Assembly: GCF_019748715.1 (NCBI RefSeq) | Contig: NZ_JACLBZ010000023.1 | Span: 42,676-106,675 of the forward strand | Reading direction: 5' to 3' | DNA length: 64,000 nt | Source: Sporosarcina aquimarina | GTDB taxonomy: Bacteria; Bacillota; Bacilli; Bacillales_A; Planococcaceae | Shown: in pieces, positions 52,123-61,766 of the stretch | Position numbering within the stretch: position 1 is the stretch's first letter | Layout of the letters: each line of letters opens with the position of its first letter | The notes under the pieces: model-generated | Told to the model about the DNA's origin: nothing | Databases searched by the model: none | The model's input: the letters and a program-made list of their open reading frames with translations, nothing else | Made by a program: the position numbers and the translations under genes

Positions 52123-53104
52123 AATTGTTAGGAGCAAATTTTAATTTCTTGCGAAGTTTGTCTTCAGAGAAGATCCATCCGGTATAGGAATTCACTACCT
52201 CCAAATCTTGATTGACATGAGCTACTGCGACAAATGGATAATATCCTTTACTTCGGTAGCGCAAATCGATGAGACGGACTTCATAAAGATCGCCAACATG
52301 TGAAACCGACCAGCGATACAGAGGAGAAAAGGACACAAAGGCCTTTAAATTCGGATCTTCTAGAGCTGCCGAGACTTGTGGAGAAGCTGGCATTGGTTCG
52401 CGTTTAAAACGGTCGTATAATGTAATCGACCGTCCGTATGCGCGTCCGACATAATGATCGACTTCAGTGGTCGCTGCCACACGCCATTGAAAAAATTTCA
52501 TAGTCGGGGCGATGAAAATCTCAGTAGCACCGGGCACTGTCTTTTTGACAGATCTTTTTACTGCGCTTTTGACGGCGAACCGCAGTAAATAATAGAAAAA
52601 TATTACGATATATAAAGTGGACATTGTGGCTAAAGGATCTGTACCGAGAAACCATGCGAGAATCGCGATGACGTGCAGGCCGAAAAAAATTGGATCAAAT
52701 GTATTGATGACCCCGATCGCTACCCATTTTTGTGAAAAGGGCCGCAGTGCTTGTGTGCCGTATGAATTAAAAATATCTACAAAGACGTGGATAAACACAG
52801 CTAGAAAAGTCCATGCCCATACATGTAGAAACTCCGCTCCTGGAACAATGAGTGTCAAAAGGATCGAGATCAAGAGCGGCCATAACATGACGGCTGGAAC
52901 GGAATGTGTAATCCCACGGTGATTGCGCAAATAAACGGCATTATTTCGCAGCTTTAACACGGTATCAATATCCGGAATCAGCGAGCCGACCATAATACCG
53001 GCAAATACCGCTCCCATAGTAGAAGGGTCATTCGCTACGGCAGAATCGGCCAGTGCTAGACCGCTAATCGCAACTCCCATGGCTATATGTGTACCTGTAT
53101 CCAA
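52121..53104 (-). CDS. yfhP: YfhP-like membrane metal-dependent hydrolase (DUF457)
   Basis: A 327-residue protein with about five helices in its first 200 residues. The histidine and acidic residues of the LexA-binding/DUF457 hydrolase family are in MDTGTHIAMGVAI, GSLIPDIDTV, NHRGITHSVPAV and FVDIFNSYGTQAL, arranged for metal binding in the membrane. The C-terminal 120 residues are soluble. The substrate is unknown; B. subtilis YfhP has been called a negative regulator. ATG 53104 follows AAAGGAGTG. Confidence 0.9.
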   Translation of the reverse strand: MDTGTHIAMGVAISGLALADSAVANDPSTMGAVFAGIMVGSLIPDIDTVLKLRNNAVYLRNHRGITHSVPAVMLWPLLISILLTLIVPGAEFLHVWAWTFLAVFIHVFVDIFNSYGTQALRPFSQKWVAIGVINTFDPIFFGLHVIAILAWFLGTDPLATMSTLYIVIFFYYLLRFAVKSAVKRSVKKTVPGATEIFIAPTMKFFQWRVAATTEVDHYVGRAYGRSITLYDRFKREPMPASPQVSAALEDPNLKAFVSFSPLYRWSVSHVGDLYEVRLIDLRYRSKGYYPFVAVAHVNQDLEVVNSYTGWIFSEDKLRKKLKFAPNN

Positions 53105-53532
53105 ATCATCACTCCTTTTTATCTTTATTCAGCAGAAGGCTCACACCTCTATAGGTGCTGAGATGAATTCGAATTTACTTCCTGTTCAGCGGGCATTCAA
53201 ACGCCAGCTGAACAAGAGAAGTACGCAGGCTAAGATCGCCACATCCTGTGATAACGCCTGCATGATCAACATCCTGTTGACCTAAGCCTCCGGCGGATGT
53301 CACAGATTTTGAGAGGAGTTTTAAAAGATGGAGTTAGCCAAAACTCGCCGCGTCCTGCGGCAAAGGCTAACTGATCTGCGTCACGCAGACCTAAGCACAA
53401 TTCAAAATCTGGACGCGATTACGCCGAGGCATAATTGATAGAGGAAAGAGTCGTAAAATGTCTAAGTCTGTATTAATTATATACCCTATTTCACGAGAAC
53501 TAAAAGTATTTGAATAAAGAAGCGAGGGCATT
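53105..53532. repeat. Multi-branched structured repeat between yfhP and mutY
   Basis: A 428-base gap without a real gene. An outer arm GCCTCCGGCG...GTCACAGATTTTGA (53286-53314) pairs with TCAAAATCTGGAC...CGCCGAGGC (about 53402-53432). Inside are GTTAGCC...GCCGC-GTCCT-GCGGC...GGCTAAC and CTGCGTCACGCAG hairpins. To the left, TGTTCAGC...GCTGAACA forms another. Similar intergenic elements seem common in Planococcaceae, from memory. The region right of 53450 should hold the mutY promoter. Confidence 0.65.
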
Positions 53533-54579
53533 ATGCAAATAATTGAACAAAAAAAGGCGTTCCAACAGGCTTTATTGTCCTGGTATGAAGCTGAAAAAAG
53601 AGATTTACCTTGGAGAAGAACGAATAATCCATATTATATTTGGATTTCAGAAGTAATGCTGCAACAGACGCGAGTAGATACAGTCATACCGTATTATGAA
53701 CGATTTATCGAAAAATTTCCGACGATGCAAGATTTGTCAGAAGCGAAAGAAGAAGAAATCCTGAAAATGTGGGAAGGTCTCGGTTATTATTCACGTGTCC
53801 GCAATCTTCAATCAGGTGTAAGAGAAGTTGTGGAAACCTACGGTGGGGAAGTGCCGAATACTAGAGAGAAAATTTCGGCGCTCAAAGGAGTCGGCCCATA
53901 TACAGCGGGGGCGATCCTTAGTATAGCTTATGGTGTACCGGAGCATGCAGTTGATGGAAATGTCATGAGAGTCTTATCTCGCATATTGCTGATCGAAGAG
54001 GATATTGCTTTACCCCGAAATCGAAAAATATTCGAACAGGCGGTTATGGAATTGATTTCCGAAGAAGATGCCTCTTCATTCAATCAGGCCTTGATGGAAT
54101 TGGGTGCGGTCATCTGTACACCGAATCCACGTTGCTTATTATGTCCGGTTCGTGATTTTTGTATCGCATTTGAGGAAGGTAAACAACAGCAATTGCCGAT
54201 AAAATTGAAAAAGCAAAAGAAAAAGTATGTCTCACTTGCTGCATTCGCAATTCAAAATGAAGAAGGAAAATGGTTATTGCAAAAGAGACCAGGCACAGGT
54301 TTACTTGCAGGACTTTGGGAGTTTCCGATGGTAGAACTTCAAGAGTTGGATGCAGTGGAGACGTTTGAAAAAGACACCGGGCTCAAGTTGAAAAAAGTAA
54401 CAGAGCTCACGCGATTCTCCCATCTGTTCTCGCACATCACATGGGACATTCATGCGTATCGTGCTCAATTGGAGGATGTTACTTCTAAAGAGCCGCTGAA
54501 CTTTTATACAAAAGAACAAATTGAAGCCTTGCCGAAATCAAAGCCTGTGATGAAAATTATAGAAAGTATTGATTGGTAA
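53533..54579 (+). CDS. mutY: A/G-specific adenine DNA glycosylase
   Basis: Removes adenine mispaired with 8-oxoguanine. The HhH-GPD domain has LPWRRTNNPYYIWISEVMLQQTRVDTV (catalytic Glu), LKGVGPYTAGAI (helix-hairpin-helix) and VDGNVMRVLSR (catalytic Asp). The [4Fe-4S] ligands are CTPNPRCLLCPVRDFC, spaced 5-2-5, where the usual spacing is 6-2-5. The C-terminal NUDIX-like domain (KWLLQKRPGTGLLAGLWEFP) reads 8-oxoG. At 348 residues it is normal. ATG 53533 follows AAGCGAGGG. Confidence 0.95.
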   Translation: MQIIEQKKAFQQALLSWYEAEKRDLPWRRTNNPYYIWISEVMLQQTRVDTVIPYYERFIEKFPTMQDLSEAKEEEILKMWEGLGYYSRVRNLQSGVREVVETYGGEVPNTREKISALKGVGPYTAGAILSIAYGVPEHAVDGNVMRVLSRILLIEEDIALPRNRKIFEQAVMELISEEDASSFNQALMELGAVICTPNPRCLLCPVRDFCIAFEEGKQQQLPIKLKKQKKKYVSLAAFAIQNEEGKWLLQKRPGTGLLAGLWEFPMVELQELDAVETFEKDTGLKLKKVTELTRFSHLFSHITWDIHAYRAQLEDVTSKEPLNFYTKEQIEALPKSKPVMKIIESIDW

Positions 54580-54598
54580 AAACTTCTTTGCCGGTTCT

Positions 54599-54627
54599 GA
54601 ATAAATATGAGGACGCTGGACATCATA
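54599..54627 (+). promoter_or_regulatory. Sigma-G-like promoter of sspE
   Basis: GAATA (54599-54603), 17 bases, CATCATA (54621-54627), fitting the forespore sigma-G pattern. The ribosome binding site GGAGGTGA begins about 10 bases downstream, giving a very short leader. Confidence 0.65.
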
Positions 54628-54651
54628 AGGGGCACGGAGGTGAATAAATCC

Positions 54652-54975
54652 ATGCCTAAGCAACCAAATCGTAATGCTCAATCTGCATCACAAACAGATG
54701 CGAATCAAGTGCGTAAGCAGAATGCACAGTCTGCTAATCAGCAAACGATGAACGAAGAGTACGCATCAGAAACTGATGTGAACCAAGTCCGTCAGCAAAA
54801 TGCACAGTCTGCTGCGAACATGCAATCAGCATCTTCCAACATGCAATCATCTATGAATGAAGAATTTGCATCTGAGACTGATGTGAACGAGGTAAAAGAG
54901 CAAAACCGTCAAGCAGAAGCAAACAAGCAACAAGCTTCGGGTGCACGTGCGAACCAATTTAAAGGTTCCAAGTAA
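54652..54975 (+). CDS. sspE: Gamma-type small acid-soluble spore protein
   Basis: A 107-residue spore protein, Gln/Asn/Ala/Ser-rich, that serves as an amino acid store used up at germination. Two internal repeats carry the germination-protease cleavage motif: EYASETDVNQVRQQNAQSA and EFASETDVNEVKEQNRQAE. ATG 54652 (MPKQPNRNAQ) is chosen since GGAGGTGA lies 8 bases upstream; the longer frame to 54607 covers the promoter. Single gene with a strong terminator. It shows that the organism makes endospores. Confidence 0.95.
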   Translation: MPKQPNRNAQSASQTDANQVRKQNAQSANQQTMNEEYASETDVNQVRQQNAQSAANMQSASSNMQSSMNEEFASETDVNEVKEQNRQAEANKQQASGARANQFKGSK

Positions 54976-54989
54976 GTATGGACACCACC

Positions 54990-55033
54990 TACCGGTAGAA
55001 ATGGCTATTATATGCCATTTCTACCGGTTTTTT
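54990..55033 (+). terminator. Terminator of sspE
   Basis: ACCGGTAGAAATGG/CCATTTCTACCGGT, 14 perfect pairs, then TTTTTT. Confidence 0.92.
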
Positions 55034-55176
55034 TATGGACAAAACGAAGCAAGCACCCCGCAAAATTCAGGCAATTACAAAATAGATGGTTGAAACGTTT
55101 TAATTTTGGGAAGTCAGTTGGTATAATGAACAGATAGCAAGAGCGGTGGCATGAGGCTCAAAGGTGGTAGAGAAAA

Positions 55177-55725
55177 TTGGCAATTCCAAAAGAAGGAGAA
55201 ACGATACAGATCCACAGTTACAAACATAATGGCAAGATCCATCGTGTCTGGCAAGAAACGCTCGTATTAAAAGGAACCCGAAATATTGTCATTGGAGGAA
55301 ATGAACGTACGCTCGTGACTGAATCAGACGGCCGAACATGGCTGACACGCGAGCCGTCCATCTGCTACTTTCATGCGGAAAATTGGTTCAATATCATTTG
55401 CATGTTGCGTGAAGACGGCGTCTATTATTACGTTAATATGAGTTCACCGTTTGTCTTTGACGAAAAGTCATTGAAGTATATTGATTACGACCTAGACGTG
55501 AAAGTTTTTCCGGATATGAGTTATTTGATTTTAGATGAGGATGAATATGCCGAACATAAACGTCAAATGAAATATCCAGAAGTGATCGATCAAATCCTGC
55601 AAGATAATTTAACCCAATTGCTGGGTTGGATCAAGCAAAGAAAAGGACCGTTTGCTCCTGACTTTATTAATGTATGGACCTCCAGGTTTGAGTTCTATAA
55701 GCAACTTCAGGATGAAAAACGTTGA
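55177..55725 (+). CDS. ntdP: Nucleoside tri-/diphosphate phosphatase (YgaC/NtdP family, DUF402)
   Basis: A 182-residue soluble protein. [40 protein letters not shown] and [16 protein letters not shown] with RKGPFAPDF match the DUF402 beta-barrel and its metal-binding Asp and Glu residues; orthologues hydrolyse NTPs and NDPs. TTG 55177 is the start: AAGGTGG lies 9 bases upstream and the protein lines up with the orthologue from its second residue. It lies 55 bases before the ABC transporter gene, with a weak hairpin between them. Confidence 0.92.
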   Translation: MAIPKEGETIQIHSYKHNGKIHRVWQETLVLKGTRNIVIGGNERTLVTESDGRTWLTREPSICYFHAENWFNIICMLREDGVYYYVNMSSPFVFDEKSLKYIDYDLDVKVFPDMSYLILDEDEYAEHKRQMKYPEVIDQILQDNLTQLLGWIKQRKGPFAPDFINVWTSRFEFYKQLQDEKR

Positions 55726-55726
55726 A

Positions 55727-55759
55727 CCTGCCTGCACTCGTGTGGGTCGGTTTTTTTTA
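55727..55759 (+). terminator. Probable terminator after ntdP
   Basis: An imperfect ACCTGCC...GGGTCGGT stem followed by TTTTTTTT. Confidence 0.6.
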
Positions 55760-55780
55760 ACTGATTAGGAGAGGAACAGA

Positions 55781-57526
55781 ATGGGTGAAAGTATTAAACG
55801 TTATCTACAATTCGTAAAACCTTATAATTGGCAGATCCTCTTTACCGTTCTTATCGGGATCATTAAGTTTGCCATTCCATTATTTTTACCGTTGCTGATC
55901 AAAATTGTCATTGACGACATCATAGGGGCACCGGCTATGTCCGACGCCGAGAAAACGAAGTATTTGTTTTATTGGCTAGGCGGCACGATTATTTTATTCT
56001 TTCTGATTCGACCTCCTGTTGAATATTATCGCCAATATTATGCGCAGTATGTCAGCAATAAGATTTTGTTTGATATACGGCGATCACTATATAGTCATTT
56101 GCAGAAGCTAGGTTTACGTTTTTATTCGAATACGCGTGCAGGTGAAGTGATTTCCAGGGTCATCAATGACGTGGAACAAACGAAAAACTTTGTGATGATC
56201 GGCTTAATGAACGTCTGGTTGGATTTGGCGACAATTATTATTGCGATTGCCATCATGCTGACTCTGGACGTGCAGTTAACTCTGGTCACATTGCTTGCTT
56301 TTCCTTTTTATGCGTTTAGCGTCAAGCATTTCTTCGGGAAGTTGCGTGAATTGACAAGAAAAAGGTCACAAGCTTTGGCGGATGTACAAAGTTATCTGCA
56401 TGAACGGATAGCTGGAGTCAGCATTATTAAAAGTTTTGCCATCGAAGACAAAGAGCAAGAACGTTTTGATGAAGTGAACAATGCCTTTTTAGATCGTGCA
56501 ATCGAACATACAAGATGGAATGCGAAGGCATTTGCCGTGGTCAATACAATCACTGACGTCGCACCGTTACTCGTTATCGGTTTTGCGGGGTATCAAGTGA
56601 TCAACGGCTCGCTGTCAGTCGGTACGATGGTCGCATTTATTGCGTTCATCGAGCGTCTGTATTCTCCTTTGAGACGGTTGGTTAACTCTTCGACATCGCT
56701 GACTCAGTCATTTGCTTCGATGGATCGGGTGCTTGATTTGATGAATGAGAAGTATGATGTGGTGGATAAAGAAGATGCAAAGGTACTGCCGCCAATTAAC
56801 GGAGAAATTCAATTCGAGAATGTCAGTTTTGCTTATGAGGAAGAAGAGGTGTTGAAAAACATCAGCTTGACGATCCGTCCGGGTGAGACCGCTGCGTTAG
56901 TTGGTATGAGTGGCGGAGGGAAGTCAACGATCATCAGTTTGATTCCTCGCTTCTATGATGTCAATTCGGGAGCGATCCGTGTCGATGGATATGATATCAG
57001 GGATGTCAAAGTCAAATCCCTGCGTGATCAAATTGGTATGGTGCTCCAAGACTCCATTTTGTTCAGCGATTCGGTTAAAAGCAATATTCTGATGGGCAAG
57101 CCCGATGCGACGGACGAAGAAGTTGTGGCTGCGGCTAAAGCTGCGAACGCACATGACTTCATTGAGACGTTGCCTGAAGGGTATGATACACGAGTCGGGG
57201 AACGTGGTGTAAAATTATCTGGCGGTCAAAAGCAACGAATCTCGATCGCGCGTGTATTTTTGAAAAACCCGGCGCTGCTTATTTTGGATGAAGCAACATC
57301 TGCGCTCGACTTGGAAAGTGAAGCCTTGATTCAAGACTCGCTCGAACGACTGGCGCATGAACGGACTACTCTGATTGTAGCGCATCGTTTGTCGACTATT
57401 ACACACGCGGACTGTATCTATGTAATTGATCATGGAGAATTAAAAGAATCAGGAACTCACCAAGAATTGATGAGACGCGAAGGCGTATATGCCGGGCTCT
57501 ACAATCGACAGGAATTGGGAGGGTAA
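55781..57526 (+). CDS. ygaD: ABC transporter with fused membrane and ATPase domains (YgaD-like exporter)
   Basis: A 581-residue half-transporter expected to work as a homodimeric exporter. Six helices fill residues 1-310. The ATPase domain has Walker [11 protein letters not shown]-loop [14 protein letters not shown], signature LSGGQKQR, Walker [13 protein letters not shown] and the switch His in VAHRLSTI. Substrate unknown (lipid or drug type by family). ATG 55781 follows TAGGAGAGG. Next to ntdP as in B. subtilis. Confidence 0.95.
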   Translation: MGESIKRYLQFVKPYNWQILFTVLIGIIKFAIPLFLPLLIKIVIDDIIGAPAMSDAEKTKYLFYWLGGTIILFFLIRPPVEYYRQYYAQYVSNKILFDIRRSLYSHLQKLGLRFYSNTRAGEVISRVINDVEQTKNFVMIGLMNVWLDLATIIIAIAIMLTLDVQLTLVTLLAFPFYAFSVKHFFGKLRELTRKRSQALADVQSYLHERIAGVSIIKSFAIEDKEQERFDEVNNAFLDRAIEHTRWNAKAFAVVNTITDVAPLLVIGFAGYQVINGSLSVGTMVAFIAFIERLYSPLRRLVNSSTSLTQSFASMDRVLDLMNEKYDVVDKEDAKVLPPINGEIQFENVSFAYEEEEVLKNISLTIRPGETAALVGMSGGGKSTIISLIPRFYDVNSGAIRVDGYDIRDVKVKSLRDQIGMVLQDSILFSDSVKSNILMGKPDATDEEVVAAAKAANAHDFIETLPEGYDTRVGERGVKLSGGQKQRISIARVFLKNPALLILDEATSALDLESEALIQDSLERLAHERTTLIVAHRLSTITHADCIYVIDHGELKESGTHQELMRREGVYAGLYNRQELGG

Positions 57527-57529
57527 TTA

Positions 57530-57573
57530 AAAAGCTGCGATGGACTAAGAAACAGTCTATCGCAGTTTTTATC
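57530..57573. terminator. Bidirectional terminator between ygaD and ygaE
   Basis: AAAGCTGCGAT...ACT/AGT...ATCGCAG followed by TTTTT. Confidence 0.8.
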
Positions 57574-57578
57574 TTTAA

Positions 57579-58661
57579 TTAATAAAATTCATCTTCTAAA
57601 GCAGCATTATCTTCATCTTCAAATCTTGATTGATAAGAAGTGATCAACATATCCAAATGCTCCAGCTGTTCTTCATAGTTCAACATGGAAGAGAGAATAT
57701 GGAGTAAATGGTAGGCAGAGAATTCCTCGTCTTCTTTGGTGATGGCAATTTCCTTCGCGAAAATATCCATTACCTCTTGTCGCTGAATGAATTCATTATG
57801 CACTCCATCCTCATCGCGTTCTGCCTTTAACCTCCCGATGAATTTCAAGTGAAGCTGCTCATGGTAGACGAGCAATGCTTCGAGTCGTTCTTGCACCATC
57901 ATACGGAAGTGATCAGGAAGATTGATAAGTTCGTTTTCGAATTTATGCAATCTCTTAAGCACATCGTAACTGCTGCGAGTTGTTGCAACCATCTGCCGAT
58001 AGACAACAAGTTTTCGGGCTTTGGAAGCAGTGGTTTTTTTAATGTAGCTGCGTTCTTCCTTGAATAGCAAGTAGAGCTGGTCGATTTGAACGAGTCGTTC
58101 TTTCAGTTTGCCCAAAGACTTTTTTGTGGCAGAATGCTCAGAAGCCTGACGACCTGCGAGACGGGTCCAACGAATGATTTCATCCTGAGCTTGATGGATT
58201 GCCTGAAACAGTTTCGTTTCATACTTCGGTGGCATAAAGACCATGTTCACGATGAAAGCTGCGAGTACACCGACGAGAATAGTGGATACCCGGAGTAAGG
58301 CGAAGGTTAGGAAGTTATCGTCTTTTACCTCCATAACGGCAATCATTGTGACGAGCGCAAGAGAAATAGATTTCTCGAGACCTAGCTTCAACATGATGAT
58401 CATAACAATCACTGCAGCTAATCCTACAACGACTAGTTGCGGACCAAAAATAAGTGTGAACGACACTGCCACAGCGGCGCCGATCAGATTCCCTTGCAAT
58501 TGTTCAATGATCGTTAAATACGATCTATAAATAGATGGCTGGATTGCGAAAATCGCTGCTATCCCTGCAAATACCGCAGTTGGTAACTCAAGTAATTGAG
58601 CGAGAAATAGGGCAAATACAATCGCAATACCCGTTTTAAAGACGCGGGCACCAAGTTTCAT
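57579..58661 (-). CDS. ygaE: Aromatic acid exporter family (FUSC-like, DUF939) membrane protein (YgaE-like)
   Basis: A 360-residue protein. The first 140 residues contain about six hydrophobic segments (GIAIVFALFLAQLLELPTAVFAGIAA and QGNLIGAAVAVSFTLIFGP among them), typical of the aromatic acid exporter N-terminal domain. The C-terminal 200 residues are helical, charged and cytoplasmic. Function not shown. ATG 58661 follows AGGAAAGG. Same position and orientation as ygaE in B. subtilis. Confidence 0.88.
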   Translation of the reverse strand: MKLGARVFKTGIAIVFALFLAQLLELPTAVFAGIAAIFAIQPSIYRSYLTIIEQLQGNLIGAAVAVSFTLIFGPQLVVVGLAAVIVMIIMLKLGLEKSISLALVTMIAVMEVKDDNFLTFALLRVSTILVGVLAAFIVNMVFMPPKYETKLFQAIHQAQDEIIRWTRLAGRQASEHSATKKSLGKLKERLVQIDQLYLLFKEERSYIKKTTASKARKLVVYRQMVATTRSSYDVLKRLHKFENELINLPDHFRMMVQERLEALLVYHEQLHLKFIGRLKAERDEDGVHNEFIQRQEVMDIFAKEIAITKEDEEFSAYHLLHILSSMLNYEEQLEHLDMLITSYQSRFEDEDNAALEDEFY

Positions 58662-58722
58662 TGGGTAATTCCTTTCCTGAATAAGCTCTTTTTTGCTACT
58701 TTACAATATAGCCGAGAAACGG

Positions 58723-60024
58723 TCAATCCATTGATTCGGCTAATGTTTTAAATGAACGATCTACCGCTTTTAAAGTTTCCTTTACATCATTTTCTGTATG
58801 GGCAGTAGTCAAGAACCAAGCTTCATACTTAGAAGGCGCAAGATTCACACCGTTTTTCAGCATTTCTTTGAAGAAACGCCCGAAAATTTCTCCGTCTGTC
58901 GCTTCGGCTTGCTCATAATTTTCCACAGTGACATCGGTAAAGAACAATGTGAGTGCTCCACCTAATCGGTTGATGGTCATCTGGATGCCGTGCTTGTTCG
59001 CTAATTCCAAAATCCCGACTTCTAATAAACCGCCGAGGCGATCCATTTCGTCATAGACACCCGGTTCTTGCAAGACTTCGAGGCAAGCGATACCAGAAAG
59101 CATGGATGCCGGGTTTCCTGCCATAGTACCTGCTTGATAGGCGGGACCGAGCGGAGCAACTTGTTCCATGATTTCTTTTTTACCGCCATAAGCACCAATC
59201 GGAAGTCCGCCGCCGATAATCTTGCCAAAAGCCGTTAAGTCCGGCTGGAGACCGAGCAGTGTTTGTGCAGCTCCATAATGGAAACGGAATGCTGTGATGA
59301 CTTCATCATACACCGTAAGTACTCCTTTATCGGCAGCAAGTTCATGAACGAGTTCCAAGAAACCTTCATTCGGTTCGACAATACCGAAGTTTCCTACAAT
59401 CGGTTCAATTAAAATACAAGCTAACTCGTCTCCCCATTTATCCATCGCTTCTTTGTAGCTCTTTGGATCATTAAATGGAATTGTAATAACTTCTTTTGCA
59501 ATGGAAGATGGAACACCTGCGGAATCAGGGGTGCCAAGTGTTGCGGGTCCGGAGCCTGCTGCGACAAGGACAAGGTCAGAATGTCCATGATAACAACCTG
59601 CGAACTTCATGATCTTCGTACGTCCAGTATATGCTCGTGCGACACGGATTGTTGTCATGACGGCTTCCGTGCCAGAGTTGACGAAGCGGACTTTATCCAT
59701 TCCGGGAATGGCATCCTTCAGCATTTTGGCAAATTTCACTTCATGGCGGGTAGGCGTTCCATATAAGACGCCTGTTTCCGCTGCTTTCGTAATGGCTTTT
59801 GTAATATGAGGGTGTGCGTGCCCTGTAATGATTGGTCCGTATGCGCCTAGATAATCAATATATCGATTACCGTCCACGTCATAAAAATAAGCGCCTTCCG
59901 CACGTTCCATGACAGTGGGAGCCCCGCCGCCAACCGCTTTATACCCGCGGGACGGACTGTTTACTCCACCTACAATATGTTCACATGCTTCTGCGTAGAT
60001 TGCTTCTGAATTTTTTCGGTTCAT
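58723..60024 (-). CDS. gsaB: Glutamate-1-semialdehyde 2,1-aminomutase (GsaB type)
   Basis: PLP enzyme that makes 5-aminolevulinate for heme and siroheme. Fold-I aminotransferase blocks: [55 protein letters not shown]-like [13 protein letters not shown], and the PLP lysine in [22 protein letters not shown] 60024 (MNRKNSE) is chosen because TTGGAGGAA precedes it; the frame extends to 60045 without support. Length 433 is normal. In B. subtilis this is the second aminomutase copy beside hemL, in the same gene order. Confidence 0.95.
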   Translation of the reverse strand: MNRKNSEAIYAEACEHIVGGVNSPSRGYKAVGGGAPTVMERAEGAYFYDVDGNRYIDYLGAYGPIITGHAHPHITKAITKAAETGVLYGTPTRHEVKFAKMLKDAIPGMDKVRFVNSGTEAVMTTIRVARAYTGRTKIMKFAGCYHGHSDLVLVAAGSGPATLGTPDSAGVPSSIAKEVITIPFNDPKSYKEAMDKWGDELACILIEPIVGNFGIVEPNEGFLELVHELAADKGVLTVYDEVITAFRFHYGAAQTLLGLQPDLTAFGKIIGGGLPIGAYGGKKEIMEQVAPLGPAYQAGTMAGNPASMLSGIACLEVLQEPGVYDEMDRLGGLLEVGILELANKHGIQMTINRLGGALTLFFTDVTVENYEQAEATDGEIFGRFFKEMLKNGVNLAPSKYEAWFLTTAHTENDVKETLKAVDRSFKTLAESMD

Positions 60025-60199
60025 CAGTGAATTCCTCCAAATCAATTATACGTTACCCATTTTAGCATTAATCACCAGTAAGTCTCCACCTTCAGCGTCG
60101 CGTTGCAGTAAATTGAAAAGCCCGTTCATTTCGGCTACGATAAGTATGGGTAATTTCAGAATAATGAACGTTTTCATCACACAGAGGAGGTTTTTTTGA

Positions 60200-60673
60200 A
60201 TGGACAAGTTAGAAGGACTGCAGGCACCTGTATTCTCGTTGCCAAACGAAAATGGAGATATCGTTTCATTGGAACAATTTAAAGGGGAAAAGTATGTGGT
60301 GCTGTATTTTTATCCGAAAGATGCAACACCTGGCTGTACGACAGAGGCTTGTGATTTTCGCGATGCGGTCAATGAATTTGAAGAATTAAATGCAGTAATT
60401 TTAGGTGTAAGTCCCGATCATGAGGCTTCTCACCAAAAATTCATTGAAAAGCATGGGTTGCCTTTCTCTCTTCTGGTAGACGAGGATCATGCGGTTGCCG
60501 AGCAGTACGGTGTATGGAAGCTGAAAAAGAATTTCGGTAAAGAGTATATGGGGATTGAGCGATCTACATTCCTAATCGACCCGACAGGTACAGTAGTAAG
60601 AGAATGGCGGAAAGTGCGAGTGAAAGGGCATGTGGAAGATGCACTGGCTACACTTCAACAATTGACAAAATAG
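60200..60673 (+). CDS. bcp: Thioredoxin-dependent thiol peroxidase, Bcp/PrxQ type
   Basis: Reduces hydrogen peroxide and organic peroxides. A 157-residue peroxiredoxin with YPKDATPGCTTEACDFRD, holding the peroxidatic Cys and, five residues on, the resolving Cys of atypical two-Cys Bcp. The conserved Arg lies in GIERSTFLIDPTG. ATG 60200 follows GAGGAGG. It lies just upstream of the dehydrogenase gene (11-base gap) and near perR, as in B. subtilis (ygaF). Confidence 0.96.
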   Translation: MDKLEGLQAPVFSLPNENGDIVSLEQFKGEKYVVLYFYPKDATPGCTTEACDFRDAVNEFEELNAVILGVSPDHEASHQKFIEKHGLPFSLLVDEDHAVAEQYGVWKLKKNFGKEYMGIERSTFLIDPTGTVVREWRKVRVKGHVEDALATLQQLTK

Positions 60674-60684
60674 GGGGTTCGATT

Positions 60685-61629
60685 ATGAAGGTATTATTCA
60701 CGTTTAAGGTGAAAACGGCATTTAAAGAACAACTAAGCAAGGAATATCCGAATGTCGAATTCATCTATACAGCTTCTATTGAAGATGTTTCGTTAGAAGG
60801 CGTCGAAGTGATTGCGACTGAAGGAGTCGATCTTACGGAAGAGATTATCGAGCGTGCTTCTGCGTTGAGATGGGTCATGGTGGCGGCAGTTGGGGTGGAC
60901 GAACTCCCATTGAATGCATTGCAGAAGAAAGGCATTATCGTCACGAATTCGCATGGTGTCCATAAGATGCCGCTGGCTGAATCAGTGCTGGCACATTTAT
61001 TGTCGCTCGAAAGAGGTTTGCCCGGAATTTATGCAAGACAGACCGAAATGCGCTGGGAGTTGGATAAAATACCTGGTGAAGTGAATAGCTCGACAGCTTT
61101 GATCGTGGGGACTGGAGCAATCGGCGGGGAAATCGGCAGGTTGTTGCAGGCATTTCATGTACACACAATCGGTTGCAATCGGTCAGGACACGACAGCCCG
61201 TCGATGAATGAAACCATTTCATTTTCTGAAATCATGATGAAGTTGCCGGAAGCGGACTATGTCATTTCAATTTTGCCAAGTACACCGGCAACAAGGTGGA
61301 TTTATCAGGCTGAGCACTTTCAAGCGATGAAAAATTCCGCAATTTTCATGAACGTGGGAAGAGGAGACGCTGTCAAAGAACAGATTGTCGTCGATGCATT
61401 GGAAAATCAAGAAATCCGTCATGCGGTTTTAGATGTATTTGAAACAGAGCCTTTATCTGTGGACAGTCCGCTATGGAAACTGCCCAATTGCACGGTTTCA
61501 CCGCATATGTCCAGCATATCCGATCAATACATCATACGTTCACTCGGCATCATGGAGACGAACTTGGATAAATGGTTGACGGGTGATAAAGAACTCATAA
61601 ATCAGGTAGATCTGAAAAAAGGGTATTGA
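60685..61629 (+). CDS. D-2-hydroxyacid dehydrogenase family protein
   Basis: A 314-residue NAD(P)-dependent oxidoreductase. The Rossmann motif is IVGTGAIGGEIGRLLQAF near residue 140; the substrate Arg in NVGRGDAV, the Glu in DVFETEPL and the His in SPHMSS form the usual catalytic triad. The substrate is unknown (phosphoglycerate, glyoxylate or others). ATG 60685 follows TAGGGGG; a longer frame to 60604 overlaps bcp and is rejected. Probably co-transcribed with bcp. B. subtilis, as I recall, has no such gene at this place. Confidence 0.9.
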   Translation: MKVLFTFKVKTAFKEQLSKEYPNVEFIYTASIEDVSLEGVEVIATEGVDLTEEIIERASALRWVMVAAVGVDELPLNALQKKGIIVTNSHGVHKMPLAESVLAHLLSLERGLPGIYARQTEMRWELDKIPGEVNSSTALIVGTGAIGGEIGRLLQAFHVHTIGCNRSGHDSPSMNETISFSEIMMKLPEADYVISILPSTPATRWIYQAEHFQAMKNSAIFMNVGRGDAVKEQIVVDALENQEIRHAVLDVFETEPLSVDSPLWKLPNCTVSPHMSSISDQYIIRSLGIMETNLDKWLTGDKELINQVDLKKGY

Positions 61630-61686
61630 TACTTTCGAGAAATAGTGAAAAAATATGGTCTGAAATCAAGGTTCTCAGCAGAAAAG

Positions 61687-61733
61687 TTGACAGTATGCCC
61701 CTTCATTGAGTAAACTAATTATAATGATTATAA
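61687..61733 (+). promoter_or_regulatory. perR promoter with a perfect PerR box
   Basis: TTGACA (61687-61692), 18 bases, TAAACT (61711-61716). TTATAATGATTATAA at 61719-61733 matches the PerR 7-1-7 consensus at every position and lies over the expected transcription start, so perR should repress itself. Confidence 0.85.
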
Positions 61734-61766
61734 AGAAGTAATCTTTATGAAGTGAGGTGCATTACG

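Noticed and set aside
53079..53285. A 68-residue plus-strand ORF after yfhP
   Set aside because: It runs from the yfhP start region into the structured repeat and has no family features.
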